A DNA stretch of 64,000 nucleotides from Guyanagaster necrorhizus (GCF_019112545.1 NW_025064896.1:1047317-1111316), one strand, 5' to 3'; counted from the stretch's first letter, positions 22,965-35,922 are shown. Program-made: numbers and translations. The notes: generated by a model not told the origin, from the sequence alone.

Positions 22965-23135
22965 AACCGGCTTTGCCGCCTGCTAAGAGTACTCATCCGT
23001 CACTATCTGGCTCCTCCAAAAAACCATCTTTTGAATACAAGTTGACGAAGGAACATCTTTAGACTCGAACAGAGGTTCATCACCGATTGACGAACAAGCA
23101 GAATGGTGCATTTCGTCAGAGTCTTTTCAAGCGCA
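22965..23135 (-). repeat. Degenerate copy of the 3' end of the 29704-31778 gene
   Basis: From about 22970 the plus strand reads gctttgccgcctgctaagag and continues through the stop region and the codons for the acidic Phe-containing C-terminus. It closely matches 29680-29840 (gctttgtcgcctgctaaaag...). The match includes the Ser/Asp-rich end (tcactatctg.ctcctccaa) and the tcatc.(a)ttg block. By eye it is roughly three-quarters identical, with small gaps. It lies between the transcription factor stop (22710) and the ABC transporter stop (23289), in the same orientation as the parent gene. It has no start and no intact frame. Confidence 0.75.
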
Positions 23136-23288
23136 TATTTAGGAAGTTCTGCAAATGATGGTGAACTGAATGCAAGCATTACTTATTCGTATAACGTCGA
23201 CGGTATGTGCATGTAATCACCGAGTACCAGCCGTGAATCCGCTGGATTATATTTCTACAGTCTAAATTCTAATCGAAAACTGTATTAA

Positions 23289-26200
23289 TCAGTTAACTTT
23301 CTGGTTAGAAGCAAGCCTGATGTCATCTAGTGTGATCGATGACCGATCACACATTGCCCTGAAAATCCCACTGGTCATTTCGTATAATTTTGAGGGGGTG
23401 TCAAATTCCTGACGCTCTTGTGAGCCGACTAGATTAAACAGAACGAACAGCTTACAGCAATCTCTCCAGCATCAAGAACACATATACGATCGTATGAAAT
23501 GATCGTGCGCAAGCGATCTAAGGATCACGAACGTTAGCTTGAAACCTTTCCGCTAGAAAACGAGCAGGCTCACGAGCTATGCATAGAATTGTGCGATCTT
23601 GAAATTCGCGGGTAATAGTGTCTTGTATATTTCTGTCAGTCTCATAGTCAACAGACGCTGTATGGCCGATGACATTAGCCTAGGAAAAACGCGATCAGAA
23701 AGACAACGCACCCGTAGCCTCGTCGAGTATGAGAATTTTGGAGTCCCTGACCAGGGCTCTCGCAAGTGACACCAACGATCGCTGATATGAGGGCAATCAG
23801 CTTTTCCGCTCCGTCATACCCGTGAACTTGGTTTTAATAGCTTTACCTGGCCAATTGATAGATTTACGCCCTCATCTTCAATGACAGTATCAAGACTGAA
23901 TTTGTTAATTGGGGTAGACAAATCACTGTTCTCGTCTGTGACCGCCTTTGCCGGCGAGTCCACAAGGTACGATCGCTTCAACGCGTCCCATAGTTTCGCA
24001 TCGTCATGTGTATTAAAAGGATCAAGGTTAGACCGGAGAGTTCCAGAGACTGTGAGGGCATTAGCGTTAGTAAGAGCATAAGTACACGTGTATGGGAAAA
24101 CACGACGCACACAATAGTGCATCTTGAGGAATGATTGACAAGCTTTTCCGCAACTGCGTCAACCCAAGAGTGGATATGTCAACGCCGTCAATGCAAATCG
24201 ATCCTGAGGACAGCTCGACCAGCCGATACAGGGCAGTCATGATAGAACTTTTGCCTGCTCCGGTCCTACAAGATGCAAATCAATTTAGCAGCAAGAACAT
24301 ACGGACACCTTTCCTTACCTTCCAACGATACCAATTTTTTCTCCAGCTTTGATGGTCATGGATATACCTAAGAACCGAAGATATATATTCGGAGAACGAC
24401 ATGAAGGATAAAAACTCACCCTTGAGGACGGCAGGAAGTCCAGGCCTGTAGCTCAGTACTACGTCCTTCAATTCTACACGGCCCACAGACGGCCAAGATT
24501 CAGGAACTTTGCTATCAGGTACCACATGCGGAGCCTCCTGCTCAATTTCAGTGGCATAATGTACTATTCGTTCCACCGAATTCATATCATTTTCGACTTC
24601 TGCGCTTTGCCGTACAAGCCATCCAAACCTGTCAAGAAGATTAATTTCGGGGTTTAATACCGAACAAAGCTTGTTCTATAACTTTAAGGACTTACGCTTG
24701 CTGAACATTCAAAATGTATGCGAGTGCAAGACCTGTTTGCGCCGGAGAAATGCTGAATCTCGTCCCGACGGTCAGCATCGCAACAGCAAAAGTTAGAAGA
24801 CTGCCCAAGAGGTCTATGCGTATACCCAGCCAACGCTAAATGCAATAAGCAATAGGCGTCAATTAAACGTCACTCTAATAAAAGACCTCCAAACCTGGTT
24901 GGTGACAGTCAGCCAGTAAGCTCGATTTTCCACATCAATCCGTTCCTCGTTTTCCTTGACGAAGCGCTCAGACTCGCCATACGCACGGATTGTTGCCAGG
25001 CCTGAAAGTGACTCAGAAAAATGAGAGTATAGTGACGATCTCAGTACAGCATCTGTGTTGTAAACAATTAGTACATATTCGAAAGAAACAGACGTCAGAA
25101 AGAATACCAAGGCGCTATAGACAATGTATCATCAGCAGCTTTTTGTCAGATAGTGAATCATAGTCACGTACTTTCAACTCCCGGGCACTCGCTCGATAAA
25201 AGGCGGCCCCATACAAGTAGACGATGAGAACGACAAAGACAGCGATCAAGAACCACGGCAAGATAATCGCTATCAAAATGATGGCACCAATGACCGATGA
25301 AGCCGGCGCCGCAAACATTCGCATGGAATCTTGAAGAAGTACGTCAAAATCTAGGATTTCTCATGGGGTGAGGACGCTCACCTGCCAATATATTGTCAAT
25401 CGTATCGATGTCTACACGATCTTCAGTTGTATCCAATGAGAGGAGAAATGAGCATACCTTTCGAAAATCGGTTCATGATCCGACCAAGTGGCGTAGTCTC
25501 GAAGAACGACATGGGCGCGTGCACAATACGGTCAACGGCTAGCTATAGGAACACCATAAGTCTCAATGGTTCCCATGAACCGCAGACCAATGACTTACAC
25601 TATGCAAATTCTGACTTGCAAAATATGTCAATAAAGCAAACATGCTTCCCATAACGAAGAATGCAAAGGCTTGCGCGACGCCCAGCATTGCGTATATGCC
25701 CATCTACACCAACTGCGTCAGCCATCTTTCACTGCTTAAAATCACAGGTAAACTCACGTAGAACCCTTGTGGGCGAGCCCATTTACTAACAATTGGCACA
25801 AAATCAGCATATCTCGGACATTCAAAAGAAAGAACAAAACCCACTCTTCCTGCCAGTACACCAACCAATAAGACCCCATCACGATCGCAGTCTGGACAAA
25901 GACAATGGAGGCAAACAGGATGGGTAAAACGACACGCCCTCTGCCAGCATCCAAAAACCGCTTATACACGGACAAACTAATGGCCCCAGTATTCCGCTCC
26001 TCCTCTTGCATCAACCCTGGTCCTGGAGTAACCTTCGTCCGAAGATCACCTTCAGTCTCTGTCTCCTTCACGATGCTCTCAATAGCTTCCTCCTCCTCCT
26101 CTACCTCCTCCTCTTCCTTCTCCTCTTGACTCCCAAACTCTCTGTAGAATTTTGAAAACTCCCCGTCTTTCTGCATGAGCTCATCGTACGTGCCTTGCTC

Positions 26201-28802
26201 TGCTATACGTCCATCTGCAATGGTGAAGATGTAGTCCACCTGAGGAAGAAAGTGTAATGCGTGAGTAACTAATATACGCGTCTTTCCAGGTGCAGCGTTC
26301 CGTAGGACGTTCTGGAATACCATCTTTCCTACATGAGCATCGAGAGCGGACAGAGGATCCTGTTAAATCATCAGATCTATATCCTCACTGACATATAAGT
26401 CGATTTACATCAAAGATCTGGATCTCTGTGTCGCAGTAGATGGCACGACAGATATTCAGACGTTGTTTCTGACCCCCTGATAAAGAGATGCCCTGGATTT
26501 TGTCAGCATTACCGATTCTGGGACTAATTAATAGCACTAACCTTTTCACCAACTTCAGTCATGTCACCGTTAGGTAGCATGTCAAGATCACGCTCTAAAC
26601 AGGAGTTCTGAACAGCCTGCCAATATTTGTCTTCCTTGAAGGGACGACCAAAGCAAATATTGTCCCGAATCGTCGCGTTCTACACCTCATTGAATATAAG
26701 AATGAAGAGAAAAATGAGGGACTCACTTGGATCCATGCACTCTGAGGGCAGTATCCAACACTCCCGCCGAACTTGATCGTGCCTTTATCCCCATTTATAT
26801 TCGGAACCCGCCTCATCTCACCAACCATACCCTGAAGCAAAGAGGTCTTTCCGGCACCTACGGTGCCAACAATAGCAACAAGCTGTCCGCGGGCTATACT
26901 AAGAGAGACGTCCTTCAGCTCGAAAACCGCACCCGCCGATGATGGGTCAACTTCGGGCTTTCCCTTCTTCTTGTCCTTCTTCCCCTTCTTTCCCTCGGCT
27001 GATTCTGGAGGTGGCGCATCCCAAGTGAAGGAAATATTCTTGACCTCAACGGCAACATGAAGATCGTCTTCACGATCAAATGTCTCCTCGAGTGTTTCTG
27101 CTTCAAAGATGCCATAAAGACGCTGAATAGCATTCTCGGCATCGGCAATGGCGGAAAGAGATGCGGCTGTGAACATAGTTTAAGCACATAAGGTAAACAA
27201 ATGATCGAAAGCCACTTACGGAAGAACATTAGAGGCAAACGGAGAAGCTGGAAGAGGGTGAGAGAAGGAAAGACGACAGATACTTCAAGCTGGTGTCCAG
27301 TAGCGGAGTACGTAAGAAAGGCCACCACTGACGATAATGCAGGCATAGATAGAGCCACGGCAATGTTGGCAGCCTTCACGAGGAGTATCGAGCGGACGAA
27401 GCTTCCCATAACATCAAAATATAGTAGTCTTATGAGGTGAGAAAGTACTCACGACATCTCCTTTTGTCGAAACTCCTTTATTCTCTTCGCCAACGGAATT
27501 TCCCATGCAAAAAACTTGACCACCTTCATGCCTCCAAGCAATTCCTGGAGAAGTTTGGCACGCTTATCGGTCCATCTCATGCCACTCTCCCGGAACGCAA
27601 ACATGTTCTTCATAACCTTTGTCTGAATCGGTGCCGCGACCACGAAAAACGCAAAACCGACCAGAGCACTAGGGCCCAGGTTCAGCAGAAGAAGTACGAG
27701 ACATATGGCCAGTTGAATCGGTGCGGTCCAAGCCTGTGACAAAAACAAGTAAACGAACAGTCCATACACATGTTTCAAGCCAAACCCGCACCATATGGAA
27801 AAAGCCTGCACAAAAATCGATTCGTGATACGTCCGTTGAGATATGGTTCATTATCAGACCATTCGGGAGCTTCGATCGTGCGCGAGAGCTTAGTCGAAGA
27901 GAACGAACATAAATCGCGCTGATTAGACCACCACGTATGAGAACTCCTGTAGACGTAGATCGGTAAAAGAAGTGGTGTGTGCATAGTGACGAAACGATTA
28001 GCAGTCCCAGCAAACCAAAAGTCAAGCCAATGCCTTTCCCGATTGGTGGGATGGAGGCATAGTCACCCGTCTGATGAGCGGTATAAGAATCTTTTGCGAA
28101 ATTGATGATGGCCTGCGGAAGTGAGGGATCAAAAGGATTGGCACGATGAGGAGGCGATTTACCTTGAGGAGAAGGGGGCTCGTAAACTGAGCTGTGTCTC
28201 CGAGCACCTTCAAGATACCGGCAGACCAGAACCACCATTTTATGCTGTCGTTTATAGCAAGGACCAGACTGGGCTTGCGCTGACCATCAGTTTCTCTCCA
28301 TTTTCTCTCCCGCTCGGTGCGGTTGCCTCGAAGGGTCCACCACAACGCTTTCATGCCGGGCTTGATCTCACCGTTCAGCAGCCGACGGTTGTATGCCTCC
28401 GCGGCCGAACACCTTTTTTCAAAGGACGCGGTGATCCGGTCACCGATGAATGCTGCTCCGCGGCTGTCTTGCAGCTTGTAGAGATCCGGAGCCTCCAGTG
28501 GACGTGCATAGCCGAGAGTGAGCAGGGCAGTAATCCAGCCAAAGGTGAGGATATCGAACCAGTTCGCTTGGACCTCGGGCAGAAGTTCAGCTTCTTGGAT
28601 GGATGCTTTTGGCGGATGTGCAGACACTGAAAGAAATGGTATGCGCTGCCATCTAAGAATTCAAGGATAAGAGTGATATTGATATTGATATTGAATAATT
28701 CAACCAGCAGTTGCCTTACCGTGCTCGGCGGGGATGGCCGTTCTGTTCTGTAAAAGTTTTTTCGGACTTGGTCTCGCTATCAACCGACGCCTTTTCAGAC
28801 AT
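23289..28802 (-). CDS. ABCC-type ABC transporter (YOR1/MRP-like), full-length
   Basis: Multi-exon full transporter with layout TMD1-NBD1-TMD2-NBD2, likely a plasma-membrane or vacuolar pump for drugs or organic anions. The start is at 28802: a short exon (28720-28802, [15 protein letters not shown]) joins in phase to the exon at 28652 ([15 protein letters not shown]). NBD1: Walker [10 protein letters not shown] (about 26845), signature LSGGQKQR (about 26480), Walker B IQIFDD with ALDAHVG. A Lys-rich insert ([11 protein letters not shown]) sits just before NBD1. The linker after it is strongly acidic (about 26060-26140). NBD2: Walker A TGAGKSS (about 24255), signature [14 protein letters not shown] across an intron, Walker B ILILDEAT (about 23730), switch His in CIAHRLRTII (across the intron at about 23520-23575). 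It ends ...[10 protein letters not shown] with TGA at 23289-23291. All introns I resolved keep phase, so it looks functional. Confidence 0.88.
28673..28698. repeat. Short tandem repeat in ABC transporter intron 1
   Basis: The unit gatatt is repeated about four times (gatattgatattgatatt) inside the first intron (28653-28719) of the ABC transporter. It is a small microsatellite with no sign of function. Confidence 0.7.
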
Positions 28803-29703
28803 GGCTGCTGTGGAAGAAGCGAAAATGCGTACTCTCGCAGCCCACGATTTTCAACTTTTCTGTGACTTATTATTTAAGTTGGGCGCATTAACTTCCGTGT
28901 TCCCGCAATCACGCTTAAACAATGACATTGTCTTTCGGAATAGGAACTCCGAAGGTTGAGTGAAAGAACGAAGCAAGGCGAGCACGAGCGTATCGGAACC
29001 TCCGCGGGTGCCATAATACTTTGATGCATCATAGCCAACACCTTCGTATTAAGTGTAAGATCGGTGTAAGTAATATAAGAATAGACACCTACGCATTCTG
29101 CAAAAGCTGAAGTGACTAGATAAGTTGGTAGTCACGCAAAAATGGGCGATGTAGAAGTTACGGGAGAGTTATCTTATCTCTCCGAAGAAAATTAAAATTG
29201 ATTTGAAAGGCTCCGCTAAAGTAGGGACATGGCACGGCACGGCAGGCAAGCAGGACGGGTAGGCAGATAAGCACATGAAGCCGAGGACACGGAATGCTGG
29301 AGACTAAACAGATTACCTGGCCAAGTACCAAGTATATAAAACCTGTAATAACGAACTAGGCTTCCCCCATCCCCCAAGGTCCTCATGCAACTGCTCGGAC
29401 GACGAAGAGTTTTGGCGCTACTCTTTTGCGCCATCTCACAAAAGCCTAAGCAACAGTGTCTTTAGGCTCGAGCACAAGTCCAGCGCCGATTGAGCAGAAG
29501 GAGGGTATGGTCAGCAAAAGAATAAGTATGTTGGAGAGTCCAGCAAAAGCGTACTGGCAGGAATTTATAGCAATTACTCGAGGCGAAATTACATAGGACG
29601 TTACAAACAACGGCTGTTCAGAGCTGCTTGATTCTAAAGACAGATGCGAGCGAATACTGAAAGGCATAATCGAACTAGCTTTGTCGCCTGCTAAAAGTGC
29701 TCA
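28803..29703. other. Intergenic upstream of ABC transporter
   Basis: Holds the ABC transporter promoter (minus strand) and the 3' flank of the Ser/Pro-rich gene. A ggcacggcaggcaagcagga-type GC-rich stretch occurs near 29229-29260. Small minus-strand open frames (29216-29434, 29446-29667) show no recognisable protein character. Confidence 0.45.
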
Positions 29704-31778
29704 TTAGTCACTATCTGATTCCTCCAAGAAATCATCTTTTGAAAATAAGTTGAAACCGGTAAAAGCCAAAGGAAAAGCGCCTTCAGGCTCGAACACAGGC
29801 TTGTCATCGGTTGGCAAATGGAGCAGCAGTTCATCAGCAAAGGAGTGAGACTGTTCAAGTGTCAGTGAATATTCGACAGCAGGTTCCGAGTCTTGAGAAT
29901 CGCGAGCAAGAACGTGATGAGAGTCCAAACTTTCGATAGTGATAAGTAAAGGAGGCAACTGGCATGCAGTGTCGTGTGGAGTGTTATCGAGAAGGTAGAG
30001 AGGAGCATTCGTAGGCGGATGATCGGAAGTACGCGGGGATCCATCCACCTTAGGATTTCGTGAGGAGCAAGCAGGAGCATTGGATGAAACATATTGGGCC
30101 GTATGAAGGATGTCTCTGGTCATGTTATAATGAGGCGAAACACCAGGCGCTTTTTTTGTGGTGATAGTGTCTTGTCTATTAGGAAAGTTAAGTGAAGGGT
30201 GCTCGATAATGGGAGATCGCGACTGTGAACTATAGATGACAGGAATCGGTTCTTCAATGCACTGATCAGCGTCAGGGATCGCCGAAGACGTTGTCTCATA
30301 GAGAGAGTAGTCATCAGGGTCCTCGGGATTAGCGTGGTCCTTCACAATAAGTCGTGAATGATGCTCGGAGGTAGAGCCGTCAAAAAAAGAATCATAGTTG
30401 AATGAAGGTTGAAGGTCATTTCTCTCTTCACGGACTACAGGTGAACGCACTGAATTGTTGAAATAGTTGTCAGAGGAAGCAAAATGGGCAGACGATGGAT
30501 TTGATTCGGGATGCAGCAGAGAGGGCGAAAAGTTTTGGTGTAAGTAAGAAGGGATATCATGAGTGTACTGGTCTTCAAAATCATGATTATTGTCGTCTTC
30601 GGAAAAATGAAAGTCGTCAGACTGATCATCGTGGTCTACAATAGGAGGAGGAATGTTATCTGAGGAATGGCTGCTCGCAACGGGAATCCCTTCAGAGGAA
30701 GAAACTGGCGAATAAGCAATTAGCCTGACTCGGCGCCTCTGATGACCCAGAGCTGGAGGTCGGGGATGCTCTGCCAAGGCTGACGTATTATCCATGTCCT
30801 GCACGGGAGTACTGGGAGCAGATTTCAGCCCGAGTATGACTCCCATGGCTGTCCAAGGATCATCATAGTCAAAGATGTTTCCTGAAAACGACGTTTGGAG
30901 TGAAGATGTGACAGGAAGTGTCTCAAGGGAAGAGGTTGAGTCATTGGGGATGGGTATATGCGACTTTCTCTGCGAAGGAGCCGAACTGGGGAAAAGCTTG
31001 CTGCTTATGCTCGAGGTCGTGTGAGAACCAAGATGATGGGGTTGAATGAACGGGTCGTCCAGTTCGTCATCGTACTCGTTGCCGTCTGAATTATGATATA
31101 TGTCCCGAAGGGGGCTGTGGCACAATCGCTCATGTTGGGATCCAAACGACAGCTCCTCATCCTTCTCTGGCGACCGTTCTGATTTGACCCTCTAAGCGAG
31201 CGTCAGGGTTTCACTCCAATATTGCCATAGGAAAACTCACCTTGGACGAAGACGTATCCGAGGTCCGTTTTCGCTTCTTGTAGGTGGATAACCCAGCCAG
31301 GTCCGGTAGGGAGAGAATCTGATTCATGGCAGCTCGCAAAAATATAGCTAAGCTAAACTGAGTGACAAGCAGTGGGAGAAAGTGCGGGGAGCGTACGCTC
31401 TGATGTATCTAGGGCCTCAGGGACTTTTGAACTGCTGCTCGCGAAGCTGGGACCATCTCGTTTGAATTTTGGAGGCTTGCTCGGACTGGGAATGTAACCT
31501 TGAGGTGACAAGGTCGAGTTCTGCTTTGAATGTGCCAGCGAGATGGTGGGCTGGGGCTGATTCCTCGATATTCGAGAAGTGATGGAGCGGCGTGACTGCT
31601 GAGGAAGGCCCTTGGACAAGAGATTCAGGCGTTGGCGACCGAAGAATCGTTTCTGTTGGCGACCTGCTTCATCTCTGGAGCGGACCTTGGCAGCATTTCT
31701 GACGAAAAAGTTTGGAAAAGAAAACGAAGAGTAGACGACGACACACATTTTGCCTCCCATATAGTTAGCACCAGCCAT
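29704..31778 (-). CDS. Ser/Pro/Asp-rich hypothetical protein (642 aa)
   Basis: Four exons: 31747-31778, 31397-31698, 31241-31347 and 29704-31191. They total 1929 bases with phase kept at every junction, which supports a single gene. The N-terminus MAGANYMGGK leads into a basic block (AAKVRSRDEAGRQQKRFFG), followed by ISRNQPQP and a KKRKRTS nuclear-localisation-like motif at the end of exon 3. The long last exon is disordered, rich in Ser, Pro, Asp and His, with many acidic patches (DDFHFSEDDNNHDFEDQ), and ends in an acidic DDFLEESDSD tail. There is no transmembrane segment or signal peptide. A nuclear or chromatin role is a guess from composition. I do not recognise the family. A broken copy of its 3' end lies at 22965-23135. 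Confidence 0.75.
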
Positions 31779-32765
31779 CTTGATTCTTGAACCCTTCCCG
31801 GCGTCATGCAGCAGTCACTTGGCGTACAAATAAGTAAGAAAGCAAACAAAAATAAATTCTCAGATCAAGCTGAGTCCTGAAAAATTGAGATATGTGGCGT
31901 ACATTAGCAACACACACGGAATCCCCTAGTAAAAGGCGAGGGGATTGTCTTCTTGAGTGTTGCTAAGCCACTATTCAGTCATAGCGTAAAATTAGATCAG
32001 ATTTTGACAGTTTTGTATTTTGCTCAGCTCACTGGGCCACCGATTTCCAATTATGTCCTCACACTTACTCGCCAGCCCGTCCGGCTCGTAGAGCTCTCAT
32101 ATTCGAACCTTCAAAAATCATCTGTTGTATTCATGATCACCCTCTGCAGGAGGACGGGAAAATCAACAAACACAAGAACTTGAATTATTACCGAATTAAA
32201 ATTGGCCCACAGAGTTACCCCTTCGGAGTCCCATGGACTAGTAAGCGGTTGCGATTTTTCTGTGAGACTCGCACGGAAGCGAAAGGCGGGGGAGAAGACA
32301 ATATGACCACATCTTGCTAAGGGCTTGGTGTGGGATTCAATTGGGAATTAGGAGTAAATTCATATTCCTGACACACCCTGTCTGCTCACCTTCGTTCAAA
32401 GCAAACCGCTGTTTCCAGCAACGTAACTTGAATGGCGACCTACCACGATGCAAGTGAATAGAGAGAGGAGCAAAACGGCCCTGTCATGGTTCTCATGGTT
32501 CTCATTCCCATGCGTGGTGAGTGCGAACCTTCCAAATTGAGCCCTATCGACTCTCATGCGACAATCACCTCAACCTCCGGCTATCGCAAACCAGGAGCAT
32601 CCCACCTAAATCCAGTATACCCAACGACACGGACGCGGGCAAGCCAAAACTGCTCTTCTCAAGTTTAAACTAGCGCGGAAAACCGCTCGTTTGGACGTTC
32701 CCATCGGTAGTGAATGTTCTTTAAATGCTCAGTGAAAGGTCCAGAGGTTGGGAAAAGGTCTCATA
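31779..32765. other. Divergent intergenic region
   Basis: Upstream of both the Ser/Pro-rich gene (minus) and the small secreted protein (plus). A tandem catggttctcatggttctca is at 32486-32506. A G/A-rich stretch (gcgaaaggcgggggagaaga) is at 32278-32297. No gene is supported. Confidence 0.45.
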
Positions 32766-33478
32766 ATGTTTTTCGCATCCCTCCTCAGTCTCGTCGTTGC
32801 ATCGACCGCCCTGGCATCCCCTCTCCAGGGTCGCCAGGCTAACAATACCAACGTAGCCATAAATCAGGTCGTTGATGCTCTCGATGAAAGTACCCACATC
32901 AACATTCCCAACATCAGTATAGGCCAATATCCATCTAGAGATGCCTTAGCTGACTCTGAATATTTAGTCACCCTTCAAGCTTCGCACCAAGCTAACGATA
33001 CCACCGTTGGAGAACAGATCAACGACCTTGTCACCGTCTTCCAGGTCGCAGCGGAGGACCTAAGCAACATCCCCGTCAGCGCGGGCTCTACGACTGTAAT
33101 GCCTACGAACGATGATATCAGTATCACATTCGCGACCATTCTGTCGTAGGTCCAACTTTACTTCCAGTGGTTAGGCATTTGCTCATCTCAGCATCATGAT
33201 ACAGACAAGTCGCTTCGGGCCTCTCTGGTTTGACAAATGTGACAGTCCCCTCCAGGGTGTCGATGTTCGCGGAACTCGATCCCCAGGTCGCTGCTGCTAC
33301 TTCGACATTGAACACCACGCTTCCGAACTCAGTCGAACTTGTTCACATCATGTGAGTGCTGGGTCGTAACGATGGAAGTGGAGAACTCACCCGCATTGTG
33401 TTGTACAGGATGCTGGACGCGCGACAGTTTTTCATCGCAGAAGGCTTCACTCAGACGATAGCTGCTCTTGGGTTCTGA
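32766..33478 (+). CDS. Small secreted protein (198 aa), possibly HsbA-like
   Basis: Exons 32766-33145, 33205-33351 and 33409-33478 give 198 residues with consistent phase. It starts with a signal peptide (MFFASLLSLVVASTALA) followed by SPLQGRQ. An upstream in-frame ATG at 32748 would add six residues; I prefer 32766 because it gives a typical signal sequence. The mature part is rich in Val/Ala/Thr/Asn, has several N-glycosylation sequons (NNTN, NDT, NVT, NTT) and lacks a Cys pattern. The helical, Ala-rich end (FFIAEGFTQTIAALGF) vaguely recalls hydrophobic-surface-binding protein A, but this is weak. It is convergent with the DUF1295 gene. Confidence 0.72.
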
Positions 33479-33691
33479 TACCTAGCCTTTTAAATTCGTA
33501 GGGCAGTATGGCACTCTTTGATTCAGTTTTGATTCAGAATGCGGAATTGTCTCTTATCAGCGGAAGTACAAAACAAACACTGTGGAAGACGTTGTATATC
33601 CATTAGGCTTCCTTGTACCAAGGCCAGAAGACAGGAACAGAGCTGGTCAAGGAGAATTAGACACATCAAATCCATGGTTTGAATGCTAAAC

Positions 33692-34721
33692 CTACTTCTT
33701 GTATTCTTTCCATTGGGAATCGTCTCCCCAGCGCTTCTGAGCTTGACGTTCGAGAGGTGGTACACCAGAAAGCTGATTCCATTTAGCGTTTATCGGGCGA
33801 GGAACAACAGGTGCACGTACCTTTCGAAGGAGGAAATACGTCATCGCTGGACTGAGCGAAGCCAAAAGGATTGTGCCCCTAGGGAAATATGGGGTTCGTA
33901 GCGCCGAGGAAGACAGCGCCCAGATGCCTGTCCAGATACCGAGTTCACCGAGATAATTGGGATGTCTGCTGATGCTCCATAAGCCGCCTGTAATGAACTT
34001 CTCGTCATGTTGTTTGCTATTCTTCTTGTGTCGCCAAGAAGATTTTTGGTAGTCTGCTATCACTTCGAATAGGAAAGACCCGGCAATGAGACCAAGTGCG
34101 GCGTAGTCTTGCATCCTGAGCGCCGGGTGAAGGTGTGATGGAAGGGTGTTGCACAGATAAACAGGCAGTCCGGTGAGGAAGACCCAAGAGGCTATGTGCA
34201 ATGTCTTTGGCTATGAATCAAGGCGGGGAAGAAATGGCTGCACCTTGACCGAACCAGTAGCAACTGAACACCCCTGGCTTGCGCTTGATTTCGTCGAATC
34301 TAGAATCTCCGCCAGCTTTGATCGCCCTCTGAAATTGAGCGGGTTAGTGATCAATGACGGAAACATAGAAACGAAACCTCACAGAAACCAAGAAGATACC
34401 CATTCGTGACGCCCATATTCCAACGGCTGCGCTGAGGATAAGCTGTCGAGGAGCAAAGGATGACAAGGCTGGCAGGTGTGTCGACAGGCCATCCCAGAAC
34501 TTGGCCTTCAGTGCCGGGTAATAGAGCGAGATATATGTCGTTGATAGAAATCCGAGAGAACCCCCCAAGTCAAAGTATGTCTCGTTCTGCTGGGGTACAA
34601 AGGCCAAGGCAAATACTAGTAACTGATAAGTGTTTGCTGATACGCTAGTAAGGATAAACGTACAAGTTTGCAATGCATACGCACTAGCAAGCGAGGGAAG
34701 CAGACGAGAGAATACTGCCAT
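33692..34721 (-). CDS. DUF1295 / steroid 5-alpha-reductase-like membrane protein
   Basis: Integral membrane protein of the DUF1295 family, related to 3-oxo-5-alpha-steroid dehydrogenases and isoprenylcysteine methyltransferases. Start MAVFSRLLPSLASAYALQ at 34721; an in-frame ATG at 34790 is possible but less like the family. Intron 34616-34663 removes a segment that would otherwise extend the first helix. FVPQQNETYFDLGGSLGF, FAPRQLILSAAVGIWASR and AGGDSRFDEIKRKPG follow in later exons. The hallmark C-terminal block is present: HDEKFITGGLWSISRHPNY then LGELGIWTGIW (about 33900-34010). After a last intron (GTACGT...CAG) comes SGVPPLERQAQKRWGDDSQW and the stop. The substrate is unknown; members of this fold use NAD(P)H to reduce lipids or sterols. 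Confidence 0.88.
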
Positions 34722-35922
34722 GTTGGTGGTGCGTGGATGAGGTAGGAGGGATCGGATCAGGTCAATTAATGATGTGACGTCGGTGACCACATTTCCTTCA
34801 ACACCGGGATTCGATGAGACACGAAACGGACAAATATTGAAATAAAATGATGACGCCGGTATCTCGATTGCCCCGTTTTCCTGTCACATGCTTTACGCGT
34901 GATCGCGTATGTCGACACGCCATCGTTGCTGCTGATCGAAAATTTGAATATTTGAATCCCTGAGATTTAGTGATAGAGGGTTAGTCGATCAGGTTTTCGA
35001 TTTGAATGATACAAATTGCTTTGCTCGGCCTTCGGACTTTTTGCAACGTTTCTCACATATTTTGTGTCAATGATACCATCAGTTCAGACGATTCATATGA
35101 TACTAGGAGATATCTGGCGCTAACCACAAGTTGTGTCCAAGCATAAATAATACTTTTGGCCCGCAGACGACTGCCCGGAAAAATAGTAAAGAACAATCAT
35201 ACAAAGACAGCTTAACGTCTTCATCGATGATCACTGGATGAACCCAACAGGATGCGGTGCTACGCCGAGGCATCCAAAGTATCAGAAGCAAATGATGAAC
35301 TGCGATATTAACGGAAGAAGGTGGCTGAACCCTTGCAAGAGGTAAAACACGGTACAACCCTGGACTATCTCCCCGGTGGCGAAACGAACAAGGCCGTCAG
35401 AGTAACCCGAAATGGCGTTTCGTTTGCTGGTACGAACGTCTGCATGGATGTTCAACCGCGGCAGGGCTTGGCCGCTACTTACCGAAAAGGAATTTTGTCG
35501 GAGTTTGAATAATAAACTCTTCGGAAATTGGGGGCAAGAGATATCTCACCCCCTACTCATCGTCGCTGGCAGCGAACTCGACGTTATCCCTTTCTTCATA
35601 TCGGAAAATTACTTGTATTTTCTCCTAATAATATTTTGAAAGGATTATTTGGAGGCCAGGAGGCCGAATATCCGTATCTGCAAGGTCCGTTTGACCATTT
35701 CTATTTTATTTTGTGGTATGTTTATCCATATCGGCGGTGTAGGGAACGTCACACTCCGGTTTTGAATATCTGCTTTTTACTTTGACGTCCAGCAGGAGGC
35801 GTCCAGATCGAGAATTATATACTGTTCGTCTATGATTTCGACTTTGTCCTTGCATACGCTGAGGGGCGGCTGCTATGCCTTCCTTTGTTCCGTAACGTGA
35901 ACAGTCCAGCTGGTCGGAGTGT
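34722..35922. other. Intergenic, divergent promoters of DUF1295 and AT-hook genes
   Basis: About 1.2 kb without a supported gene. Small open frames on both strands (35103-35357 -, 35321-35512 +) lack motifs. AT-rich patches occur at 34915-34990 and 35600-35710. Confidence 0.45.

Noticed and set aside
28121..28630. 169-codon plus-strand frame
   Set aside because: Antisense of the ABC transporter first exons.
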